Shown here: piece after piece, positions 1-7,262 of the stretch
Layout: every line of letters begins with the position of its first letter
Position numbering within the stretch: the stretch's first letter is position 1
Assembly (NCBI GenBank): GCA_947626175.1
Contig: CANQRE010000016.1
Span: 1 to 16,195 of the forward strand
DNA from: an uncultured Clostridia bacterium
GTDB taxonomy: Bacteria; Bacillota; Clostridia; Christensenellales; UBA1242
DNA: 16,195 nucleotides
Direction of reading: 5' to 3'
Notes under the pieces: model-generated
Databases searched by the model: none
Seen by the model: only the letters and a program-made list of their open reading frames with translations
Told to the model about the DNA's origin: nothing
Program-made: the position numbers and the translations under genes

Positions 1-519
1 AAGCGCTCGATTACAAGTGCTTATGCCTATGTTTTTTTAAATCTTGATGAAAACAACTTTATTGTTGTCAAATTACAAAAATGGTTTAGCCCGCCAAGCT
101 ACATAAATTATTTGCAGCGAGCAAGAGTTTTTCGAAATGAAACCGAAAAGGAGTTTTTTGATCAATATGGCAAATATTATGCTCAATATGGCGATCAAAA
201 GTTGGAGACAGATCAATTTTATTCAATGGAAGAATGCAAGAATAATTTTAATAAGCAGGAAAACTGCTTGGAATTTGACAACAGAACAATTTTGGAATTT
301 GATATTAACGACCCAACTTTAAGCATTTATGCAACAAGCTTAAAGGCACAAAATTTGAATGTGAAAAACTTGTTTTGCGATGAACTTTTTTGCGGTGATC
401 TTAGATGTGACTTTGTTAAAGGTGACAAAATTTATGCTGAAAGCATTGTGTGCAAAAATATTAGTGCCAGCCTTCTTAAAACAAACTTTAACTTTGGTGT
501 GAAATTTGTAAACAAATAA
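1..519 (+). CDS. Hypothetical protein with five-residue-step repeats, 5' end cut off by the window edge
   Basis: The frame is open from base 1 to the TAA at 517-519, so the true start lies upstream of the window; a TTG at 112 is only an internal possibility. The visible 172 residues have an aromatic- and charge-rich N-terminal part, then a C-terminal stretch (about the last 60 residues) with an aliphatic residue every five positions and a small residue (Cys, Ala, Gly) two positions later, as in LFCDE, LFCGD, LRCDF, IYAES, IVCKN. That spacing suggests a narrow right-handed beta-helix or solenoid, like the INAxD-type repeat proteins that I recall as common in gut Clostridia genomes. The repeat part has five cysteines. 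No signal peptide or membrane segment is visible in the part present. No clear terminator follows it. Function unknown; the fold is an inference from the repeat spacing. Confidence 0.7.
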   Translation, partial: KRSITSAYAYVFLNLDENNFIVVKLQKWFSPPSYINYLQRARVFRNETEKEFFDQYGKYYAQYGDQKLETDQFYSMEECKNNFNKQENCLEFDNRTILEFDINDPTLSIYATSLKAQNLNVKNLFCDELFCGDLRCDFVKGDKIYAESIVCKNISASLLKTNFNFGVKFVNK

Positions 520-564
520 AAATTTCAAAAATTGAATTCAGGGACAATCGATTGAAAAAATATT

Positions 565-592
565 TTGCATCTCAAAAGGATTGTGTTAAAAT
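565..592 (+). promoter_or_regulatory. Probable sigma-A promoter of the Nudix-GNAT gene
   Basis: TTGCAT at 565-570 and TAAAAT at 587-592 are separated by 16 bases. The -10 carries an extended TGn (TGT at 584-586). Transcription would start near 599, leaving a leader of about 60 nt before the ATG at 662. Confidence 0.6.
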
Positions 593-661
593 AAAGATGA
601 AATTTAGCAAACTTGTTTATGAAACACACATTTGCAAAACTGTTTGCACAGTGGAGGGGAA

Positions 662-1660
662 ATGGAAAAAAGAATAAGTGCAAGAGCAATAATTTTTATT
701 GGCGACAGCATCGTTTCAATGTATCGTGAAAATGACGGCAGAAAATATTACACTTTCCCAGGCGGAGGAGTTGAAAAAGGCGAAACGTTTGAGCAGTGTG
801 TCACGCGTGAAGCATTTGAAGAATTTGGTCTTCGCGTCAAGCCACTAAAGAAAGTTTATATATGTGAAAGCGAAAAAAAGATTGATCACTTTTTCATTTG
901 CAAATTGCTTTCAGGCAAAGTGGGCGATGGAAAGGGCGAAGAATTTCAGCCAGATCGAAATCGCGGCGTGTATAAGCAAACAACAATAAAAATTTCCAAA
1001 ATTCCTCTTTTGCCACTTATGCCGCCTGTGGTTGCACAAGCTTTTGTGAAAGATTACAACAAAAACGGCATAAATTTAAGAAATAGAGCGAAAAAGCTTT
1101 ATGATGGATGTGAAAATCCTTCCGACTTGAAACTTGTTTTGCCAACAAAAAAATATTATGATCAAGTTGCTTTGTTCAAACAAAAATTTCTTGACGCTGG
1201 CTCAAGTTTTGATGGCACAAACACGCTTAGGGATGATGACGTCTCCACTTGGCTTAAAAAATGCGAGGATTACCGAAAAGGCAAAAACTTGCCAAAAGGA
1301 TTTGTCTCGGCAACGCAATATATTTGTGTCAGAAAATCAGATGACAAACTTGTTGGAATGCTGCAAATTCGCCATCAATTAAACGACTTTTTGCTTAACT
1401 ATGGCGGACATATTGGCGACTGCATTGCTGTTGATGAGCGCGGCAAAGGCTATGGTAAACAAATATTAAAGCTCGGCCTGAAAAAATGCAAAAACTTGGG
1501 AATCAAAAAAGTGCTTATCACTTGCAAGGACACAAACATAGCTTCAAGAAAATGTATTTTGGCAAACGGCGGAAAATTTGAAGACAAGCGACAAATAGAT
1601 GATCCAAGAAACAAAGATTATGGCGTTTGCATTGAAAGATACTGGATTGAAATAAAATAA
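662..1660 (+). CDS. Nudix hydrolase / GNAT acetyltransferase fusion
   Basis: A 332-residue two-domain protein. The N-terminal domain (about residues 1-125) is a Nudix hydrolase: the box G-x5-E-x7-RE-x2-EE-x-G runs from Gly35 through Glu41, Arg49-Glu50 and Glu53-Glu54 to Gly56, so the metal-binding glutamates are all present. The C-terminal part (about 155-332) is a GNAT N-acetyltransferase of the predicted COG3981 type, with an acetyl-CoA pyrophosphate loop RGKGYG at 260-265 followed by an Asn-rich helix region (NIASRKCILANGG). Nudix enzymes hydrolyse nucleoside diphosphate-linked compounds; the acetyl acceptor is unknown. I chose ATG 662 because GGAGGGG at 653-659 sits just upstream; the longer TTG start at 632 lacks such a site. 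It has its own promoter. The fold assignments are secure, the substrates are not. Confidence 0.88.
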   Translation: MEKRISARAIIFIGDSIVSMYRENDGRKYYTFPGGGVEKGETFEQCVTREAFEEFGLRVKPLKKVYICESEKKIDHFFICKLLSGKVGDGKGEEFQPDRNRGVYKQTTIKISKIPLLPLMPPVVAQAFVKDYNKNGINLRNRAKKLYDGCENPSDLKLVLPTKKYYDQVALFKQKFLDAGSSFDGTNTLRDDDVSTWLKKCEDYRKGKNLPKGFVSATQYICVRKSDDKLVGMLQIRHQLNDFLLNYGGHIGDCIAVDERGKGYGKQILKLGLKKCKNLGIKKVLITCKDTNIASRKCILANGGKFEDKRQIDDPRNKDYGVCIERYWIEIK

Positions 1661-1663
1661 ATA

Positions 1664-1692
1664 TTGACATCTTTGTTTGATGGTGTTAAAAT
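1664..1692 (+). promoter_or_regulatory. Sigma-A promoter of the LRR gene
   Basis: A perfect -35 TTGACA (1664-1669), a 17-base spacer and TAAAAT (1687-1692), with the extended -10 TGT at 1684-1686. The predicted start near 1699 lies just before the ribosome binding site AAGGGGGAG at 1704-1712, so the leader is very short. Confidence 0.8.
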
Positions 1693-1719
1693 CTAACAAA
1701 ATCAAGGGGGAGCTAAAAA

Positions 1720-2559
1720 ATGAACTACGTGTATCAATTTTTAAATGACAAAGTTTTTGTTCAACCTGAAAGAGGATCAATTTCATCGCAAGAAGTTCAT
1801 GACAAAAAAATCAAGTTTAAACAAAGTGATGATGAATATGTGATTGGACAAAATGTTTTTCAATATGCGGAAATTGAAGAATGTGATTTTTCAAACATTG
1901 CAATCGTTGGCGAGCAAGCATTTGCTTTCAGTGACATAAAACAGGTTTCATTGCCTCAAACAACAATGTGTGGAAGCGGTGCTTTTGCATGGTGCAAAAA
2001 CCTAAAGCAAGCGGACGTTGCAATATGGAAGGTTCCGGAATTTTTGTTCAGTCAATGTTCAAATCTTGAACAGGTCCAGTTGCAAGAAGGGGTTATGGTT
2101 GTTGAAAAATGCGCTTTTGCAGGAACAAACATAACAAAACTTTCGCTTCCACAAACAATTCAACATTTTGACCTTTCTTCAATCATTTCTTCTCCGCTAG
2201 AGGAGCTTGAACTGCCTGACAAAGATTTTGAAGTTGTGTTTTCTGGAAACTTTGACAAATCACATTTTCCAAAATTGACAAAAGAAAGTTTCTTAAAACT
2301 TTTGCGTAACTATCCTCAAGCATATTATGAGCTTATGCCAAGCGAGCATTTTGGCGGAAGAACAACAATTGACAAAAAGTTTGCGGACGAATGCAAAAAC
2401 ACAATTTGTGAAGGCATGAAAAATCGGGGTGACAAAAAGCTGACGGATCCGCAAAACCTTCAAATTCTTGCTCTTTGCAGCGAAAGACTTTCAAATGAAA
2501 GCAAACTTAGGGGAAAGGAAAGATACAGCGCAAGAGTTGGTCAAACAAAGTCTTTGTAA
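1720..2559 (+). CDS. BspA-type leucine-rich repeat protein
   Basis: A 279-residue protein. Residues about 40-170 hold irregular LRR_5 (BspA-like) units recognisable by the pattern of aromatic/Ala-Phe turns and Leu-Pro steps (for example EQAFAFSDIKQVSLP, GAFAWCKNLKQ, CAFAGTNITKLSLP). The remaining C-terminal third is charged and not repetitive. There is no signal peptide, sorting motif or membrane segment, so unlike the classic surface BspA proteins this one looks cytoplasmic. ATG 1720 has a strong AAGGGGGAG site at 1704-1712. It has its own promoter and a terminator that overlaps its last codons, so it is monocistronic. Such domains usually mediate protein binding; the partner is unknown. Confidence 0.75.
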   Translation: MNYVYQFLNDKVFVQPERGSISSQEVHDKKIKFKQSDDEYVIGQNVFQYAEIEECDFSNIAIVGEQAFAFSDIKQVSLPQTTMCGSGAFAWCKNLKQADVAIWKVPEFLFSQCSNLEQVQLQEGVMVVEKCAFAGTNITKLSLPQTIQHFDLSSIISSPLEELELPDKDFEVVFSGNFDKSHFPKLTKESFLKLLRNYPQAYYELMPSEHFGGRTTIDKKFADECKNTICEGMKNRGDKKLTDPQNLQILALCSERLSNESKLRGKERYSARVGQTKSL

Positions 2560-2573
2560 CAAAGGCTTTTTTT
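2547..2573 (+). terminator. Intrinsic terminator overlapping the LRR gene stop
   Basis: The hairpin arms AAAGTCTTTGT (2547-2557) and ACAAAGGCTTT (2559-2569) pair with one G-U, and the T run continues to 2573. The TAA stop (2557-2559) lies in the loop. Confidence 0.75.
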
Positions 2574-2635
2574 GTTATGTTTTTTTAAATTAAAATTGAT
2601 ATTTTGTGAAAAATGCAACAAAAGTTGAAAAAGTG

Positions 2636-2644
2636 TGTTATACT
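2636..2644 (+). promoter_or_regulatory. Extended -10 promoter of argS
   Basis: TGT followed by TATACT (2639-2644) gives an extended -10. No good -35 lies 16-18 bases upstream. The predicted start near 2651 is followed closely by AGGAG at 2658-2662. Confidence 0.6.
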
Positions 2645-2667
2645 TAGTTTATATTTTAGGAGAAACA

Positions 2668-4446
2668 ATGAATCTACGTGAAGAAATTTCAAAACTAATC
2701 TCGATTTCGCTAAGTGATTTGGGCTTAAATTCAACAGATGTTGCAGTGGTTTTTTCAAACAGACCACAGCTTTGTGATTTTCAATGCAATCAGGCAATGA
2801 TTTTGGCAAAGCAGCTAAACACAAATCCAAACGAGCTTGCTCAAAAAATTGTTTCAAACATCAAAAAGACTGATGATTTTGAGTTTTTTGTGGCAAATCC
2901 TGGCTTTATAAATGTCAAAGTCACGTTCAAAGCCTTGTCAAAATATTGCAATTTTGTTGCAAAAGACAAAAATTATGGGATTGAACAAGTCAAAAAGCCG
3001 AGACTGATATTTTTTGATTATGGCGGAGCAAATGTTGCAAAGGAGCTTCATGTTGGCCACCTTCGCTCGCCGATTGTTGGCGAAGCGCTCAAAAGACTTC
3101 ACATTTCAATGGGCGACAAAACTCTTGCAGATGTGCATCTTGGCGATTATGGCCTTCAAATGGGACTAACTGTTTTGCAACTTAAAATAGATGGATATTT
3201 GGATGAATTCTTCAAAAAAAATGCAAAAATAGATTGCTTGGAGCTTAAAAATGTGACTCTTGACGTTTTGAATGATGAATATCCAAAGGCTTCAAAAAGA
3301 AAAGATGAAGATGCAAAGTTTAAAAAACTTGCAGATGACTTCACATTGTTTATTCAGCAAAAAAAAGAGCCATATTTCACAATCTACAACAAAATCAAGG
3401 CTCTTTCAATCAAGGAAATTCAAAAAAATTATGAGCTTTTAAATTGCGGATTTGATTATTATTTTGGTGAAAGTGACGCCCAGCCATATATTAACTCAAC
3501 TGTCCAAATTTTTGTTGACAAGGGTCTTGCTCGTGAAAGTGAAGGGGCTCTTGTTGTGGATGTTGCTCAGGAAGGCGAACATGAGCCAATCCCAAAAAAG
3601 AGTGAGGACGAGCCTCAGCGTTACAAAAATCCAATGCCGCCTGCAATAATCAAAAAATATAATGGCGGTGACCTTTATGCCACAACTGACATTGCCACAA
3701 TTGTTATGCGAAACAGGGATTTTGTTCCCGATGAAATTGTGTATGTCACCGACAACAGGCAATGCACACATTTCAAACAGGTTTTCCGTTGCTGCAAAAA
3801 AGCAGGCATTTCGCCAGAAGGGCAAAAACTAACTCATATTGCTTTTGGAACGATGAATGGCAAGGATGGCAAGCCATTTAAAACGCGCTCAGGCGGAGTT
3901 GTAAGGCTCAAGGATGTTGTTGGACTTCTCATTGACAAAGCCAATGAAAAACTTGTTTCAAATGGAATTGTTGGCGACAGTGAGCTTGCCCGCAAAATTG
4001 GCGTTGGAGCAATGAAGTTTGGCGATTTGTCCAACACAATTGAAAAAGATTATGTTTTTGACATCGACAAATTTTTGTCATTTGATGGCAAAACTGGGCC
4101 ATATATTCAATACACGATTGCCCGCATAAATTCAATTCTTGCAAAGTCAAATTTCAAAAATGGACAAATAAACATTCAAACTGACAGTGAGCGAAACATT
4201 GCACTTATGATTGCAAAACTCTCTTCAAGTTATATGCTTTGTTACAATGCTTATTCGCTCAACTCATTGTGTTTGGCGGCTTTTGACTTGGCATCCGCAT
4301 TTTCAACGTTGTATTCAAATCAAAAAATTCTGTCAATGACCGATGAAAAAGCACAACAAAGCCTTTTGTCACTGTGTTTGCTTGTGAAAAACTGTTTGTC
4401 AAAAGCACTTTGGACGCTTGGAATTGACACTGTTGAAAAAATGTAA
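2668..4446 (+). CDS. argS: Arginyl-tRNA synthetase
   Basis: A 592-residue class I aminoacyl-tRNA synthetase that charges tRNA-Arg with arginine in the cytoplasm, of usual length for bacterial ArgRS. It shows an N-terminal additional domain (about 1-105), the HIGH-type signature HVGH at residues 128-131 within KELHVGHLRSP, the LYATTDIA segment, the GTMNGKDGKPFKTRSGG region that takes the place of the KMSKS loop, and the ArgRS-specific YIQYTIARI segment before the C-terminal anticodon-binding helices. I chose ATG 2668 over a GTG 33 bases upstream because AGGAG (2658-2662) is well spaced for it and the upstream codons lie in the promoter. It is monocistronic between its own promoter and terminator. 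No T-box leader is present; the leader would be only about 17 nt. Confidence 0.97.
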   Translation: MNLREEISKLISISLSDLGLNSTDVAVVFSNRPQLCDFQCNQAMILAKQLNTNPNELAQKIVSNIKKTDDFEFFVANPGFINVKVTFKALSKYCNFVAKDKNYGIEQVKKPRLIFFDYGGANVAKELHVGHLRSPIVGEALKRLHISMGDKTLADVHLGDYGLQMGLTVLQLKIDGYLDEFFKKNAKIDCLELKNVTLDVLNDEYPKASKRKDEDAKFKKLADDFTLFIQQKKEPYFTIYNKIKALSIKEIQKNYELLNCGFDYYFGESDAQPYINSTVQIFVDKGLARESEGALVVDVAQEGEHEPIPKKSEDEPQRYKNPMPPAIIKKYNGGDLYATTDIATIVMRNRDFVPDEIVYVTDNRQCTHFKQVFRCCKKAGISPEGQKLTHIAFGTMNGKDGKPFKTRSGGVVRLKDVVGLLIDKANEKLVSNGIVGDSELARKIGVGAMKFGDLSNTIEKDYVFDIDKFLSFDGKTGPYIQYTIARINSILAKSNFKNGQINIQTDSERNIALMIAKLSSSYMLCYNAYSLNSLCLAAFDLASAFSTLYSNQKILSMTDEKAQQSLLSLCLLVKNCLSKALWTLGIDTVEKM

Positions 4447-4470
4447 AAATCTGCTTCGGCAGATTTTTTT
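4447..4470 (+). terminator. Intrinsic terminator after argS
   Basis: The arms AAATCTGC (4447-4454) and GCAGATTT (4459-4466) are closed by a C(TTCG)G tetraloop, with a T run to 4470. It starts directly after the argS stop. Confidence 0.92.
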
Positions 4471-4524
4471 GTTAAAAATTTCACCTTTTTCAAAATAAAA
4501 CAATAAATATTGTTGAGGTGAAAT

Positions 4525-5490
4525 ATGAATCTCGCAATTGTTGGAGCCACTGGCCTAGTTGGCAAAAAAATGATTGAAGTTTTGCAGGAAAGGAACATAA
4601 GGGCAAACTTTTTTCTTTTTGGCAACGAAGGTGCTGGTGATGAAATTGAAATTTATGGCAAAAAGCATGTCGTTCAAAAAATTGATTTAAGCAAAATCGA
4701 AAATCAAAATTTGGATTATGCTCTTTTTGCCGTTGGAAGTGATGTGGCAAAAATGTTGGTGCCTGAGTTTGCCAAGCGAAAAATCAAAGTCATTGACAAT
4801 TCAAGTGCATTTAGAAGGGATGAAAACATTTCGCTTGTTGTTCCTCAGGTCAATCGCGGGGTGCTGAAAAAAAGTGACTTTGTTTTTGCAAATCCAAATT
4901 GTTCAACAATTCAGCTCGTCACTGCGTTAAAGCCGCTTGATGATGCTTTTGGCATAAAGCGTGTGATTGTGTCAACGCAGCAAGCTGTGTCGGGAGCAGG
5001 AAAGGAAGCGATCGATGATCTTATGTTTGGCTCACAAAACAAATTTGATCATCCAATTCAAAACAACATAATTCCATATATTGACGCATTTTTGCCCAAT
5101 TCTTACACATTTGAGGAAGACAAACTTATGTTTGAAAGCAAAAAAATTCTTTCGCGGCCAAACTTAAAAATCACTGCCACCGCCACGCGAGTTCCAGTGC
5201 TAAATTGTCACAGCGAAAGCGTTAATGTAAGTTTTCAAAAAAATGCAACACTTCAGCAAGTTAGGCAAGCCCTTTTGCAAGGTGAGAACATTGTTGTTCA
5301 GGATGATCCGCAAACAAAATCTGAACCAATGCCAATTTATGCAAACGGAAGGGATGAAGTTTTTGTGGGGCGCTTAAGAAAAGATGAAAGCGAAGAAAAC
5401 GCCTTCAATATGTGGGTTGTTGCTGACAACCTAAGGCGGGGAGCGGCATCAAATGCAGTTGACATATTGCAAGAGTTGGAGAAGTTATGA
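4525..5490 (+). CDS. asd: Aspartate-semialdehyde dehydrogenase
   Basis: A 321-residue enzyme that reduces aspartyl-4-phosphate to aspartate-4-semialdehyde with NADPH, the branch point to lysine/diaminopimelate and threonine/methionine. Visible evidence: the N-terminal Rossmann loop GATGLVG (residues 7-13), the catalytic cysteine Cys126 in NPNCST, and the downstream VSGAGKEA segment typical of the family. Length is normal (families run about 330-350). The ATG at 4525 follows a GAGGTGA site at 4514-4520. Its last codons overlap the dapA start (ATGA at 5487-5490), so the two are translationally coupled. An ACAATA-AA-TATTGT inverted repeat lies at 4500-4513 just before the ribosome binding site; its meaning is unknown. 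No lysine riboswitch fits in the 78-base gap, and no clear consensus promoter is seen there. Confidence 0.96.
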   Translation: MNLAIVGATGLVGKKMIEVLQERNIRANFFLFGNEGAGDEIEIYGKKHVVQKIDLSKIENQNLDYALFAVGSDVAKMLVPEFAKRKIKVIDNSSAFRRDENISLVVPQVNRGVLKKSDFVFANPNCSTIQLVTALKPLDDAFGIKRVIVSTQQAVSGAGKEAIDDLMFGSQNKFDHPIQNNIIPYIDAFLPNSYTFEEDKLMFESKKILSRPNLKITATATRVPVLNCHSESVNVSFQKNATLQQVRQALLQGENIVVQDDPQTKSEPMPIYANGRDEVFVGRLRKDESEENAFNMWVVADNLRRGAASNAVDILQELEKL

Positions 5491-6365
5491 AACAAATTTT
5501 CGAAGGAGTGTGCTCGGCGCTTGTCACTCCGTTTAAGGATGGCAAAGTTGATTTTGAATCGCTGAAAAATTTGATTGAATTTCAAATTGAAAATGGCATA
5601 AAAGCCATAAGTGTGCTTGGAACAACTGGCGAGCCTTGTGCACTTGATGAAAATGAAAAAACTCAAATCATAAAATTTTGCTCACAGCAAATCGCGGGAA
5701 GGGTAAAATATATTGTTGGAGTTGGAAGCAACAATTTTGACAAAGTTATAAAACAAGGAAAAGTAGCAAAACAATATGGCGCCGATGCTCTTTTGATTGT
5801 CACGCCATATTATAACAAATGCACGCAAAACGGGATTGTGAACTTTTATGATCAAATTTCAAAAGCTCTGCAGTTTCCAATGATTGTTTACAATGTTCCA
5901 TCTCGCACAGGCGTGAACATTTTGCCAAAAACATTTGAAAAACTTGCAAAAATTCCTTATGTTGTTGGATTTAAACAAGCAAGCTCAAACATTGATGAAA
6001 ACATGCTTCTTTTGCAAAAATGCAAACATAAGGTTGCAATATACAGCGGCGAAGATAGCCTTAATTATGTTTTTTATTGTTTGGGCGCAAAAGGTGCAAT
6101 AAGTGTTGTTGCAAACGCGTTTCCAAAGCAAACAAATTGTGTTTATGAAAATGTTGCAAAGCATAATTATGCCAAAGCTTTGGATGCGCAGGAGCGGCTT
6201 ACAAAGATTACAAAGCTACTGTTTTGCGAAGTTAATCCCATTCCAATCAAAGCGTGCTTAAGCATGATGGGGCTATGCAAAAATGAACTTCGCTTGCCAT
6301 TAACTTTGATGCAAAACACAAAAAAACTTGAAAAAGAAGTGAAAAAACTAACAAAAAAAGGCTAA
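5487..6365 (+). CDS. dapA: 4-hydroxy-tetrahydrodipicolinate synthase
   Basis: A 292-residue TIM-barrel aldolase that condenses pyruvate with aspartate-semialdehyde, the product of the preceding gene, to start the diaminopimelate/lysine branch. Key features: GTTGE at residues 45-49, the catalytic tyrosine Tyr135 in IVYNVPSRTG, and the Schiff-base lysine Lys163 in GFKQASS. Length matches the family (about 290-300). It starts inside the last codons of asd (4-base overlap, GGAG at 5478-5481 as ribosome binding site). Its stop TAA (6363-6365) overlaps the stop of the convergent flavodoxin-like gene, and its last codons form one arm of the shared terminator. No dapB or other lysine genes follow here. 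Confidence 0.97.
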   Translation: MKQIFEGVCSALVTPFKDGKVDFESLKNLIEFQIENGIKAISVLGTTGEPCALDENEKTQIIKFCSQQIAGRVKYIVGVGSNNFDKVIKQGKVAKQYGADALLIVTPYYNKCTQNGIVNFYDQISKALQFPMIVYNVPSRTGVNILPKTFEKLAKIPYVVGFKQASSNIDENMLLLQKCKHKVAIYSGEDSLNYVFYCLGAKGAISVVANAFPKQTNCVYENVAKHNYAKALDAQERLTKITKLLFCEVNPIPIKACLSMMGLCKNELRLPLTLMQNTKKLEKEVKKLTKKG

Positions 6366-6378
6366 AATGCCTTTTTTT
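6353..6378. terminator. Bidirectional terminator shared by dapA and the flavodoxin-like gene
   Basis: A7-GGC (6353-6362), loop TAAAAT (6363-6368) and GCC-T7 (6369-6378) form a 10-bp stem with a T run on both strands. Both stop codons lie in or at the edge of the loop. Confidence 0.85.
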
Positions 6379-6880
6379 CTTTCAAATATTGCTTAAGCTG
6401 TTTGTCGCAATTTGCGGCTTGACTTCCTTGAATTGGCAATCCTTCACATATTGTTGAAGAAGGGCAGATTTGTTTTAGGTCAATTTCCGATTTGCCCATT
6501 TGGCTTCCTTCATGCGTGCAAATTGGAAAAATTGTTTTGCCCGAAAAATCATAATGCTCCAAAAATGTGACAACGGCCATTGGCATTGTGCCCCACCAAC
6601 AAGGGAACACAAGAATGATTTTGTCAAACTCATCGATATTTGGCAAAAAGTTGACAAGCTCAGGCCTTTCTTTTGATTTAAGTTCTTTCATTGCTTCATT
6701 GCAGCAGGCTTGATAATTTTGGGGATAAATTTTTTTTGTTTTGATTTCAAAAAGAGTGCCTTTTGTAAGAGATGCTGCTTTTTCAGCAATCACGTGGGCA
6801 TTGCCTTTTTGAACAGATTTGATCGATCCGGAAAAATATGTTTCTCCGGCATGTGAAAAAAATGCAACAAGAGTTTTCAT
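6362..6880 (-). CDS. Flavodoxin-like protein (Flavodoxin_4-type)
   Basis: A 172-residue flavodoxin-fold protein, probably FMN-binding and acting in cytoplasmic electron transfer or as a small quinone or nitro reductase. The start, with AFFSHAGETY and later KGNAHVIAEKA, matches the phosphate-binding loop of the family that includes proteins beginning YFSRAGENY. The segment PCWWGTMPMAV corresponds to the second FMN-contacting loop, and ICTHEGSQMG to the third. The ATG at 6880 has a GGAG-type site upstream on the minus strand. It is transcribed divergently from the secG cluster from an extended -10 promoter. It converges on dapA with a 4-base overlap of stop codons. The redox partner is unknown. 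Confidence 0.88.
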   Translation of the reverse strand: MKTLVAFFSHAGETYFSGSIKSVQKGNAHVIAEKAASLTKGTLFEIKTKKIYPQNYQACCNEAMKELKSKERPELVNFLPNIDEFDKIILVFPCWWGTMPMAVVTFLEHYDFSGKTIFPICTHEGSQMGKSEIDLKQICPSSTICEGLPIQGSQAANCDKQLKQYLKEKKAF

Positions 6881-6901
6881 TTTTGTTTCTCCTTCAATTT
6901 G

Positions 6902-6910
6902 ATTATATCA
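6902..6910 (-). promoter_or_regulatory. Extended -10 promoter of the flavodoxin-like gene
   Basis: On the minus strand TGA-TATAAT is read from 6910 to 6902. A TTGACA lies only 10 bases upstream of it (6923-6918), which is too close for a -35, so activity would rest on the extended -10. Confidence 0.6.
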
Positions 6911-6958
6911 AAAAAATTGTCAAAAGCATACAAAATTTTCACAAAAATTTGAGTTTGT

Positions 6959-6976
6959 AAGCATGTTAATATGCTT
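6959..6976. promoter_or_regulatory. Inverted repeat overlapping a -35 box, possible operator
   Basis: AAGCAT (6959-6964) and ATGCTT (6971-6976) flank GTTAAT. The right arm overlaps the first two bases of the TTGAAA -35 of the secG-cluster promoter, so a protein bound here could affect it. The repeat is short and may be chance in such AT-rich DNA. Confidence 0.3.
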
Positions 6977-7003
6977 GAAATATGTTTTTGTTTGTGATAT
7001 AAT
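6975..7003 (+). promoter_or_regulatory. Sigma-A promoter of the secG-rnr-smpB cluster
   Basis: TTGAAA (6975-6980), a 17-base spacer, then TGA-TATAAT (-10 at 6998-7003). Predicted start near 7010, just before the ribosome binding site at 7015-7019. Confidence 0.85.
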
Positions 7004-7024
7004 CAAAAGGTAACGGAGGAAATG

Positions 7025-7252
7025 ATGTTATCAATGCTCGGGAATATATTCACAGATTGTAACAATTGGGTGCGCAGCTGGGATAATGCAGTTTTTGCAA
7101 TTGTGATTGTGCTGTTTGTGGCCCTGCTTGGAATGTTCACTGTAAATTTATTCAAAGGCATGCTGGGGAGCAAATTTAGATTCAAATTCTTCTCATTCTT
7201 ATTCATTCTCATTCTTGTTGCTTTGATAGTTTATATTTGTATAATTCGATAA
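7025..7252 (+). CDS. Small two-helix membrane protein upstream of secG
   Basis: A 75-residue hydrophobic protein with two predicted membrane helices, about residues 20-44 and 54-74, separated by a short basic loop with KFRFK, which suggests that the loop faces the cytoplasm (positive-inside rule). Two ATGs stand in tandem at 7022 and 7025; GGAGG at 7015-7019 is only two bases from the first but five from the second, so I chose 7025. It is the first gene after a strong promoter and is followed ten bases later by secG, so it is probably in the same operon. I do not recognise the family. Its size and topology resemble SecG itself, but it lacks the SecG LLQ segment. Confidence 0.7.
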   Translation: MLSMLGNIFTDCNNWVRSWDNAVFAIVIVLFVALLGMFTVNLFKGMLGSKFRFKFFSFLFILILVALIVYICIIR

Positions 7253-7262
7253 AGGAGAAAAA

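Noticed and set aside
4447..4524. Lysine riboswitch before asd
   Set aside because: Only 78 bases, a third of them the argS terminator; far too short for the lysine aptamer.
6902..6923. TTGACA paired with TATAAT for the flavodoxin-like gene
   Set aside because: The spacer is only 10 bases, so the TTGACA is not a functional -35 for that -10.
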